The notes under the pieces: model-generated
Told to the model about the DNA's origin: nothing
Databases searched by the model: none
Seen by the model: the letters and a program-made list of their open reading frames with translations, nothing else
Source of the DNA: CAZVAO01 sp964625175
GTDB taxonomy: Bacteria > Bacillota > UBA994 > PWPR01
Direction: 5' to 3'
Assembly (NCBI GenBank): GCA_964625175.1
Contig: CAZVAO010000030.1
Coordinates: 1-20,836, forward strand
Length of the DNA stretch: 20,836 nucleotides
Part shown: positions 14,790 through 20,836 of the stretch, in pieces
How the letters are laid out: each line of letters begins with the position of its first letter
Numbering within the stretch: position 1 is the first letter of the stretch
Translations under genes and position numbers: made by a program

Positions 14790-15761
14790 TTATTGGACAA
14801 ACCTGAAGTATTCCTCCATTGTTAGGCCTGATTCCTTAAGGCGCTGAGCGAGCTCCACACCCACATAGCGCAGGTGCCAAGGTTCATAGCTATAGCCGGT
14901 GATTTCTTCCATGCCCGGCTGATAACGGATGATAAAGCCATAGTCATAGCAATGCTCGCTAACCCATTGACCCTCTGGCGTTTCTGCAAACTCCTCAACA
15001 AGCTTAGAACCAATTTCCTTTGAAGAGATATCCATTGCTAATCCTGTTTGGTGCTCACTCTCGCCCGGTCTTGCACTAATACGATTCGCTTCTTCTTCTG
15101 AGCCAAAGCGCGTGACATTGTACTTGAATATTCGATCCTGTAACGCATAGGAACGATAGCCGGAAATTGCCATTAACTCAAGCTCCTCCTCTAAGGCGGC
15201 ATTAAACATTGTAGCTATAGCCTCTGCAGCCTCAGAGCGCAAGTACATCTTTTCTACGGGTGTCGTATACGAATCTGGGAAAAGCACCTCTGGGATTACC
15301 AAATCGGAAGGAACATAGTCTTCCGTCAAACTGATTTGCTTGTTGATGATGATATCGATACGTTCATCATCAATCGCATAGTTGATACCATCCTTCAGAT
15401 AGTAATCAAGCAGCGGGTTGCTTCGGCTACTTACCGCTAAGCTGGCGCTGAACTCTCCAATTTTGAAAGTAACCGCAAATTCTTGACCACCTTTAGCTTC
15501 CCCGTTCAGCTTTATAAAGCCACGATCCGCCTCAAGTACATCTGAAGCTTCCACGGTGATATCATCTGTTAAGGTCAAATCCTGAGTGCTACCATCGCTA
15601 TACGTTCCGACAATCTGGAACGGCTGTTTTTCCCAAACAAACAATGTCATAGAAGTTGGTGCTATTTCTATCCCCTCTAACTGTGCCCCCTTCGGCACAC
15701 AAGCACTTAATAGAACAATCACGAAAAGCATTAAGCCACTGAAACGTAAGACTTTTTGCAT
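14790..15761 (-). CDS. Lipoprotein D,D-carboxypeptidase, VanY family, with N-terminal Ig-like domain
   Basis: The 323-residue protein has a lipoprotein signal with lipobox LSAC (Cys21). Residues about 28-112 resemble a bacterial Ig-like (Big_2) domain: I-E-I-A-P-T-S-M-T-L, G-T-Y-S-D-G-S-T-Q-D-L, then V-S-S-R. The VanY peptidase domain (about 170-320) has S-G-Y-R-S (200-204), the zinc-site residues H237 and D244 in S-E-H-Q-T-G-L-A-M-D, and E293/H296 in E-P-W-H-L-R-Y-V-G. The family removes the terminal D-Ala from peptidoglycan stem peptides outside the membrane. A candidate promoter lies 40 nt upstream, and dppC ends 83 nt upstream without a terminator, so it may be expressed both alone and with the peptide importer. 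No vanHAX genes are present, so glycopeptide resistance is not implied; wall remodelling is more likely. Confidence 0.94.
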   Translation of the reverse strand: MQKVLRFSGLMLFVIVLLSACVPKGAQLEGIEIAPTSMTLFVWEKQPFQIVGTYSDGSTQDLTLTDDITVEASDVLEADRGFIKLNGEAKGGQEFAVTFKIGEFSASLAVSSRSNPLLDYYLKDGINYAIDDERIDIIINKQISLTEDYVPSDLVIPEVLFPDSYTTPVEKMYLRSEAAEAIATMFNAALEEELELMAISGYRSYALQDRIFKYNVTRFGSEEEANRISARPGESEHQTGLAMDISSKEIGSKLVEEFAETPEGQWVSEHCYDYGFIIRYQPGMEEITGYSYEPWHLRYVGVELAQRLKESGLTMEEYFRFVQ

Positions 15762-15800
15762 TGAGCACTCAACTCCCCTACAACTGTATTTAATACCTCA

Positions 15801-15829
15801 ATGGTAGTTTAAGATATAGCTCCCGTCAA
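15801..15829 (-). promoter_or_regulatory. Candidate promoter of the VanY-family gene
   Basis: The minus strand reads TTGACG (15829-15824, five of six), a 17-nt spacer and TACCAT (15806-15801, four of six). Transcription would start about 32 nt before the ATG at 15761, leaving room for the GGGGAG RBS. Confidence 0.5.
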
Positions 15830-15832
15830 GTC

Positions 15833-15844
15833 GATTGCGCAATC
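15833..15844. repeat. 12-bp perfect palindrome between dppC and the VanY promoter
   Basis: GATTGCGCAATC is self-complementary over 12 bp. It begins right after the dppC stop codon and ends 3 nt upstream of the -35 box for the VanY-family gene, a position where a dimeric regulator could bind. It has no U-tract and is too short for a terminator. Confidence 0.45.
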
Positions 15845-16702
15845 TTAACTTGTTTTTAACCTTGGATCGAGGACATCACGTAGCCAGTCACCCAGCAAGT
15901 TAATCCCTAATACAGTGAACATAATGGCTAAACCAGGGAAGGTGGCGACCCACCAAGCACTCGTCAAATAGGATCGTCCATCTGCTAGCATGCTACCCCA
16001 AGTTGGGATTCCTGGTTGCACACCTAACCCGAGGAATGTGAGTGAAGCTTCTGCGATAATCATATTCGCAATCCTCAAAGTCCCTACAACGATGATCGTT
16101 GGAAAGACATTCGGCAAGATATGATTAAAGATGATTTTGCGATCATTTTGGCCTAGTGCCTTAGCGGCTTTAACATACTCCAATTCGCGCAGGAGTAACA
16201 CTTCGCCACGCACTAGGCGGCTATACATGACCCAACCCGTAATACTGAGTACCATTATAACGTTCGTCAGACCCGATCCGAGCACCGCCATAATCGCTAA
16301 TGCCAATAGAATGAAGGGGAATGCCAACTGAATCTCCGTTAAGCGCATAATTACATTCTCAACTCTACCACGGTAATACCCTGCGAGCAAGCCAGCAAGG
16401 GTGCCGATTGTTCCCGAAATTAATACTGTTATAATACCAACCAAGAGAGAGATTCGTGCGCCATAGATGATACGGCTCAGCAAATCCCGACCTAAGTGAT
16501 CCGTCCCTAAGAGATGGGCAGGACTCCCATTCTCTTCCCAGGCGGGTGGTCGCAACCGCATTTCCAATGAACCCGAGTTGGGATCATATGGCGCGATTAG
16601 TGGTGCCAAAAGCGCAGCGCAAACAACAAGTGATAAAATAATAAAGCCAATCAGAGCGGTTTTGCGTTTAACGAGCATCTTTGCAACTTTTTTTATATTC
16701 AT
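15845..16702 (-). CDS. dppC: ABC importer permease, DppC/OppC family
   Basis: This 285-residue integral membrane protein has an N-terminal cytoplasmic stretch and TM1 (about 17-38). The extracytoplasmic region contains P-Y-D-P-N-S-G-S-L-E-M-R-L-R-P-P and L-L-G-T-D-H-L-G-R-D-L-L-S-R, the DppC signature. The core permease domain has the EAA loop K-A-A-K-A-L-G-Q-N-D-R-K-I-I-F-N-H-I-L-P-N. ATG 16702 is supported by AGGGGGTG about 6 nt upstream; GTG 16711 lies within that RBS. It starts 12 nt after the dppB stop and is the last transporter gene. It pairs with DppB to form the channel for peptides or a related substrate; the symbol marks the family, not proven specificity. Confidence 0.95.
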   Translation of the reverse strand: MNIKKVAKMLVKRKTALIGFIILSLVVCAALLAPLIAPYDPNSGSLEMRLRPPAWEENGSPAHLLGTDHLGRDLLSRIIYGARISLLVGIITVLISGTIGTLAGLLAGYYRGRVENVIMRLTEIQLAFPFILLALAIMAVLGSGLTNVIMVLSITGWVMYSRLVRGEVLLLRELEYVKAAKALGQNDRKIIFNHILPNVFPTIIVVGTLRIANMIIAEASLTFLGLGVQPGIPTWGSMLADGRSYLTSAWWVATFPGLAIMFTVLGINLLGDWLRDVLDPRLKTS

Positions 16703-16714
16703 GCGATCCACCCC

Positions 16715-17632
16715 CTATTCGTATCTAATCCGTGGATCTAATAGACTGTAAACAACATCCGTTAAAAGATTGATTACGACGATTCCTGAAGCTAAAACAA
16801 AAACGCCCGCTTGAACCAGTGGAATATCCCGTGTGTTGATGGCTTGGACCATTAAACGCCCTACCCCTGGCCAGGCAAAAATCGTTTCGGTAATAACCGC
16901 ACCACCCAAAAGAACCCCAATTTGCATACCCAATATGGTAATAACAGGTAGCAAGGCATTGCGCAGTGCATGTTTGACGATGACAATCGTTTTTTTGACA
17001 CCTTTGGCTTTTGCCGTTTTGATGTAGTCCTGCTGCATGACTTCTAACATCCGTGAACGTAAAAGGCGTGCAATCGTCGCAGCAGTATAGGCACCAACTG
17101 TTACCGCTGGAAGAATCAAACTCTTCCACGTGCCCTGATCAGTGATTGGTAGCAATCGCCACTTCACTCCGAAGAGATAGAGTAGCATCAAGCCAAGCCA
17201 AAAGACTGGCAGGGATTGACCAATTAAGGCGGCCACCGACCCCACATAATCTATGATTGTGTTATTATGGACTGCCGTAATAATTCCCAGTGGAACGGCG
17301 ATTAATAAGGCAATCATTAGCCCTGAAAACGTTAATTTTAAAGTTGCTGGCATACGCTCAAGAATCAGCGTCAGTGCCGGTTGTTTATGGTGGAGCGATT
17401 CGCCAAAATCACCCTGAACCGCATTACCGACAAAACGACCGTACTGTTCCCAAATGGGATCATTGTAGCCTAAGGCCTCACGGAGTAGTTCAGCATCTTC
17501 TGGATCGGCATCCATCGGCAACAACAAGGCCACCGGGTCTCCCGTTAAGTACATCAAAAGAAAGACCACGACCGATACGCCGAGAAGTACGATGAGTGCG
17601 TTTACTAATTTACGCGTTATTGTCAGAATCAT
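16715..17632 (-). CDS. dppB: ABC importer permease, DppB/OppB family
   Basis: This 305-residue permease has TM1 at about 8-30, then the conserved V-F-L-L-M-Y-L-T-G-D-P-V and G-D-F-G-E-S-L-H-H-K-Q-P, typical of DppB/NikB/OppB. The EAA loop is K-T-A-K-A-K-G-V-K-K-T-I-V-I-V-K-H-A-L-R-N-A-L-L-P, and it ends D-P-R-I-R-Y as family members do. I use ATG 17632 because GGGAGGGG lies upstream at workable spacing and TM1 then begins at the usual place; the longer reading from 17698 adds 22 unlikely residues inside dppF. It overlaps the 3' end of dppF by 23 nt, which implies coupling. Confidence 0.95.
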   Translation of the reverse strand: MILTITRKLVNALIVLLGVSVVVFLLMYLTGDPVALLLPMDADPEDAELLREALGYNDPIWEQYGRFVGNAVQGDFGESLHHKQPALTLILERMPATLKLTFSGLMIALLIAVPLGIITAVHNNTIIDYVGSVAALIGQSLPVFWLGLMLLYLFGVKWRLLPITDQGTWKSLILPAVTVGAYTAATIARLLRSRMLEVMQQDYIKTAKAKGVKKTIVIVKHALRNALLPVITILGMQIGVLLGGAVITETIFAWPGVGRLMVQAINTRDIPLVQAGVFVLASGIVVINLLTDVVYSLLDPRIRYE

Positions 17633-18617
17633 CAGTAAACACCCCTCCCGAAATATTATTGCAGAAATGACAAGCGGCTTGGTGATCTTTGCCTTCAACT
17701 AATTGTAGGATCGGTGCTTTTTCTTTGCAAATATCCTGTGCAATCGGACACCGCGTATGGAAACTACAGCCTGTCGGCGGATGCAGTGGACTGGGAATAT
17801 CACCTTGGAGAATAATCCCCGCACGTTTCGCTAAAGGGTCTGCTACTGTCACGGCCGATAATAAGGCCTGGGTATAAGGATGCTGCGGGTTCTCAAACAG
17901 TTCTTCCGTGCTTGTGATTTCAACGATTTTACCCAGATACATAACAGCCACGCGATCACAGATTTGACGAACAACCCCTAAATCATGTGCAATAAACAGA
18001 TAGGATAACTTGCGCTCTTCCTGTAAATCTTGCAACAAATTAATAATTTGGGCTTGAACGGATACGTCCAATGCCGAAACAGGCTCATCACAAACAATAA
18101 ACTGAGGGTCTACTGCAAGGGCTCGAGCAATACCAATGCGCTGCCGCTGACCGCCACTGAATTCGTGGGGGAAACGATTCATATAGGAAGGGTCAATACC
18201 CACGCGATCTAAGAGATAGGCAACTTTTTCCTTCTTTTCTTTGCCATGCGCTAGATTGTGAATTTCTAACGCCTCTTCGACCGTGTTCCCGATTTTCCAG
18301 CGGGGATTTAAGGATGAGAAAGGATCTTGGAAAACAATTTGCATCCGCTTGCGATACTCGCGCATTTGCTCCTTATTAAGTGTAACGATATCTTGTCCCT
18401 CATAGATAATTTGACCTTCAGTTGGTTCTTCAAGTCGCAATACGGATAGCCCCATGGTGGATTTACCACATCCCGACTCTCCAACTACCCCTAAAGTTTC
18501 ACTTCTAGCGAGCGTAAAGCTGACCCCATCAACGGCTTTAACGATTGCTTTACTGCGCCAATTGGTTTTAATCTCAAAATATTTGCGAAGATTTTTTACT
18601 TCTAGTAGTTTACTCAT
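17610..18617 (-). CDS. dppF: ABC importer ATP-binding protein, DppF/OppF family
   Basis: This 335-residue cytoplasmic ATPase has Walker A G-E-S-G-C-G-K-S-T (46-54), a Q-loop in V-F-Q-D-P-F-S-S-L-N-P, signature F-S-G-G-Q-R-Q-R, Walker B F-I-V-C-D-E and an H-loop in I-A-H-D-L. The C-terminal oligopeptide/HPY region has cysteines in C-S-F-H-T-R-C-P-I-A-Q-D-I-C and a later A-A-C-H; in characterised Dpp-type ATPases the four cysteines can hold an iron-sulfur cluster. ATG 18617 has GGGAGG 6 nt upstream; TTG 18623 directly touches that RBS. Its start overlaps the end of dppD by 8 nt. With DppD it energises uptake. Confidence 0.96.
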   Translation of the reverse strand: MSKLLEVKNLRKYFEIKTNWRSKAIVKAVDGVSFTLARSETLGVVGESGCGKSTMGLSVLRLEEPTEGQIIYEGQDIVTLNKEQMREYRKRMQIVFQDPFSSLNPRWKIGNTVEEALEIHNLAHGKEKKEKVAYLLDRVGIDPSYMNRFPHEFSGGQRQRIGIARALAVDPQFIVCDEPVSALDVSVQAQIINLLQDLQEERKLSYLFIAHDLGVVRQICDRVAVMYLGKIVEITSTEELFENPQHPYTQALLSAVTVADPLAKRAGIILQGDIPSPLHPPTGCSFHTRCPIAQDICKEKAPILQLVEGKDHQAACHFCNNISGGVFTDDSDNNA

Positions 18618-19590
18618 GGCCAACCTCCCAACAAGCGACGTATTGATCCCCGACCTGGATCAGGTCAGGCTTAACCTGCCGACACCGCTCTGTGGCCAGT
18701 GGACAACGTGGATTAAAAGAGCACCCAGAGGGCATATTATCCAGCGTTGGAACGGAACCGACAATTTGCTCTAAACGTCCTGTCTTGCGTGTAACATCCG
18801 GTACTGATCGAATTAAACCTTGGGTATAGGGGTGTTTCGCGTGATAAAAAATATCCACTACCGACCCCATCTCAATAATATTACCTAGATACATAACCGC
18901 TACGCGATCTGCCATTTCAGCGACAACCCCTAAGTCATGGGTAATAAATAAAATCGCTGTATCTAATTCATCTTGCAATTTGCGCATCAGACGCAGAATT
19001 TGCGCTTGAATGGTTACATCTAGGGCCGTAGTTGGCTCATCAGCAATTAACAAGCGGGGCTTACATACCAAAGCCATGGCAATCATCGCCCGTTGGCGCA
19101 TGCCACCACTTAATTGGTGGGGATATTGTTGGGCACGTCTTTCTGGTGTCGATATGCCTACCCGCTCCATGATATCAATGGCTTGTTGCCAGGCTTCCTT
19201 GCGCGATGCCCCATAATGAATCCGAATAACCTCAGCGATCTGTTCACCAACCTTAAAAACAGGGTTTAAGCTGGTCATAGGCTCTTGGAAGATCATCGAG
19301 ATATCTTTGCCACGCACGCCTTCCATATAGCGCTCCGATTGTTGAACAAAATCGACCCCATCGAATACGATACTGCCACCAGCAATAATACCAGGACTTC
19401 CTATAAGACGTAATATTGCATGCGCAGTCGTGCTTTTTCCACAACCAGATTCGCCAACAATAGCCAGGGTTTCACCAGGGTTAATTGTAAAGTCTATCCC
19501 ATCTACCGCTTTTACGATTCCTGCTTCGATCGGATAATGTACTTCTAAATCCTTTATAGCCAGTAGCGCCACTTTTACACCTACTTCCAT
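18610..19590 (-). CDS. dppD: ABC importer ATP-binding protein, DppD/OppD family
   Basis: This ATPase of up to 326 residues has Walker A G-E-S-G-C-G-K-S-T (46-54), Q-loop I-F-Q-E-P-M-T-S-L-N-P, signature L-S-G-G-M-R-Q-R, Walker B L-L-I-A-D-E-P-T-T-A-L-D and an H-loop in I-T-H-D-L. The C-terminal Cys motif is C-S-F-N-P-R-C-P-L-A-T-E-R-C followed by A-C-W. The start is uncertain: ATG 19590 has no good RBS, while GTG 19572 is preceded by AGGTG at suitable distance and would give V-A-L-L-A-I-K-D-L as the N-terminus, which fits the family better. It follows the binding-protein gene after a hairpin-bearing 72-nt gap and overlaps dppF. Confidence 0.96.
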   Translation of the reverse strand: MEVGVKVALLAIKDLEVHYPIEAGIVKAVDGIDFTINPGETLAIVGESGCGKSTTAHAILRLIGSPGIIAGGSIVFDGVDFVQQSERYMEGVRGKDISMIFQEPMTSLNPVFKVGEQIAEVIRIHYGASRKEAWQQAIDIMERVGISTPERRAQQYPHQLSGGMRQRAMIAMALVCKPRLLIADEPTTALDVTIQAQILRLMRKLQDELDTAILFITHDLGVVAEMADRVAVMYLGNIIEMGSVVDIFYHAKHPYTQGLIRSVPDVTRKTGRLEQIVGSVPTLDNMPSGCSFNPRCPLATERCRQVKPDLIQVGDQYVACWEVGHE

Positions 19591-19607
19591 TCTTTTATTA
19601 ATAGAAA

Positions 19608-19636
19608 CGGCACCGATATATTAGATATCGGTGCCG
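19608..19636 (-). terminator. Intercistronic hairpin between binding protein and dppD (partial terminator or mRNA stabiliser)
   Basis: A perfect 12-bp stem (CGGCACCGATAT / ATATCGGTGCCG) with a 5-nt loop lies 26 nt after the binding-protein stop codon. On the minus strand it is followed only by TTTCTATTAAT, an imperfect U-tract. The likely result is partial termination or 3'-end protection, which would give more binding protein than ATPase and permease, as in many ABC import operons. Confidence 0.75.
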
Positions 19637-19662
19637 TCTAATATCATCTAATTAAGCGAATT

Positions 19663-20836
19663 CTATTTCCAACTGACATCCGCTACACGGATTGACTCAT
19701 CTGATCTGGCAGACCATTCGATTCGGCTGCTAATACCATAGAGATCGACCTGCTGATAAAGTGGTACAAAAACCGCGTTGTCATATACATATTGAACGAT
19801 TTGATGATAGATGCCTTCGCGCGCAACTGGGTCCATCGTAGAGAGCCCTTGCTGCAATAATCCATCAATCATATCTTGGTCTGCTTGACTAACATTCATA
19901 TAAGAGAATGATGATGCTGAGCTAAGCCAAGAATTCAGTGTTGTACCTGCATCGAATGTGCCGCTACCCCAACCGATTAACCAGAAATCAGAGTCCTCTA
20001 AGCCCTTCAAAAGATTGGTCGCATAATTGCCCCACTCTTTGAAGGTTAGATTAACCGTGAATCCAGCTTCGCTAAGTTGAGAGGCTAGAGCTTCCGCAAC
20101 CTCTTTATCCATCGAATAGCGACCATTACTTGAAGACATGTTCAAGGTGATCCCATCTGGATAACCCGCTTCTGCAAGCAGTTGTTTTGCTAGCTCAGTA
20201 TTATACTCATAAGGTACTAGTTCATCATCATAACCGAGATCAAAAGAGCAGAGTGGCTGTGAGCTGCGGACCGCTTTGCCATAGAAAATATTATCAATAA
20301 TACTTTGAACATTAACTGCGTGATTCAGTGCTTGGCGAACCCGAATGTCTTGCATCACTTCATTATCCATCGTGATTGGCATGAAGATAAAGCGAGTGCT
20401 GGGCACTTCAACTACGCCAGTATTGGCAGCGGCCTCTAAGCCTTCTGCCTCATGAGGGGGCAAGTTCGTAATTAAATCAGCTTCTCCACTCTGAAGGGCC
20501 ATGACCCGTGCAGAAGATTCTGGTACAGGCTTGAATACAACATGTTTCACTTCAGGTGCGCCACCCCAGTAGTCTTCATTGGCATCAAGGGCAACATGCT
20601 CATCTTTAACCCACTCGTTAAAGACAAAAGGTCCGCTACCCATTGGATTTAAACCAAAATCACTATTGCCAACTTCCGCAACATAATGTTCTGGCACGAT
20701 GTATAAGTCCGATAAGCGCACGAGCAAAAGTGGATACGGCTCTGCTGTAACAATTGTCATGTTATAGTCATCTTGGATTGTAATATCTGTAATTGCACTA
20801 AAGTTTGATATTTGAGAACTCTGATTTTCGGGATCA
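19663..20836 (-). CDS. Peptide/nickel-type ABC transporter substrate-binding protein (partial, 5' end outside window)
   Basis: The frame is open to the window edge, so 390 residues are visible and the signal peptide and N-terminal lobe are missing. Family 5 solute-binding features include N-P-M-G-S-G-P-F-V-F-N-E-W, A-N-E-D-Y-W-G-G-A-P, F-K-P-V-P-E-S-S-A-R-V-M-A-L-Q-S-G-E-A-D-L and V-R-Q-A-L-N-H-A-V-N. L-A-K-Q-L-L-A-E-A-G-Y-P-D-G and the late A-V-F-V-P-L-Y-Q-Q also fit. It should capture the substrate outside the membrane for DppBCDF. The Met at 20760 is internal, not the start. Whether the ligand is peptide, nickel complex or another compound cannot be told from this part. Confidence 0.95.
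   Translation of the reverse strand, partial: DPENQSSQISNFSAITDITIQDDYNMTIVTAEPYPLLLVRLSDLYIVPEHYVAEVGNSDFGLNPMGSGPFVFNEWVKDEHVALDANEDYWGGAPEVKHVVFKPVPESSARVMALQSGEADLITNLPPHEAEGLEAAANTGVVEVPSTRFIFMPITMDNEVMQDIRVRQALNHAVNVQSIIDNIFYGKAVRSSQPLCSFDLGYDDELVPYEYNTELAKQLLAEAGYPDGITLNMSSSNGRYSMDKEVAEALASQLSEAGFTVNLTFKEWGNYATNLLKGLEDSDFWLIGWGSGTFDAGTTLNSWLSSASSFSYMNVSQADQDMIDGLLQQGLSTMDPVAREGIYHQIVQYVYDNAVFVPLYQQVDLYGISSRIEWSARSDESIRVADVSWK

Noticed and set aside
14045..15761. Glycopeptide-resistance (van) cluster
   Set aside because: Only a VanR-like regulator and a VanY-family peptidase are present. There is no ligase, dehydrogenase, VanX or VanS, and VanY-family lipoproteins are common housekeeping wall enzymes.
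17633..17698. Longer dppB start inside dppF
   Set aside because: It adds 22 residues before TM1 and would deepen the overlap to 89 nt. ATG 17632 has a strong RBS.
1..20836. CRISPR arrays, insertion sequences, phage genes, tRNA or rRNA genes
   Set aside because: No regularly spaced repeats, transposase or integrase frames, or tRNA-like cloverleaf sequences were noticed on reading either strand.

Overview
The window looks like chromosomal DNA from an anaerobic low-GC Gram-positive (Firmicutes, probably Clostridia). The evidence is an RNase HIII with its N-terminal domain, a YacP-type NYN nuclease, lipobox lipoproteins, strong GGAGG-type ribosome binding sites, and an apparent selenoprotein. 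This placement is inferred from gene types, not from a marker gene. All genes but one lie on the minus strand, so the text follows minus-strand transcription from high to low coordinates.

Right part (20836 to 14790): a peptide/nickel-type ABC importer in the order binding protein (N-terminus cut by the window edge), dppD, dppF, dppB, dppC. The four transporter genes overlap or nearly touch, and a 12-bp hairpin separates the binding protein from dppD. A lipoprotein D,D-carboxypeptidase of the VanY family follows with its own promoter. It converges on the only plus-strand gene, an orphan OmpR/VanR-type response regulator (14045-14746), with a shared bidirectional terminator between them. The regulator has a perfect-consensus promoter and a leader of about 130 nt inside a 391-bp AT-rich gap rich in short repeats.

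Middle (13653 to 6398): rnhC, an AI-2E-family membrane protein and an unknown anchored protein form one operon closed by a strong terminator. Then come alr (alanine racemase) and pyrG (CTP synthase, own promoter and terminator). Next is a pair with overlapping stop and start codons: a GNAT acetyltransferase and a protein with a terpene-cyclase-like (QW) motif.

Left part (6327 to 1): yacP, a two-domain GNAT, then a compact operon of a lipoprotein RND adaptor, an RND permease and a thioredoxin-fold lipoprotein, closed by a terminator at 17-47. The last gene is the most interesting. It is one 173-residue frame interrupted only by a TGA at the first position of the expected CxxC site, giving U-P-S-C. 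A 6-bp hairpin with an AGUUG loop lies 16 nt after the TGA, as expected of a bacterial SECIS element. The operon therefore probably encodes an exported TlpA/ResA-like selenoprotein together with an RND transporter. A standard annotation would split it into two fragments.

No tRNA, rRNA, CRISPR array, insertion sequence or phage gene was seen.
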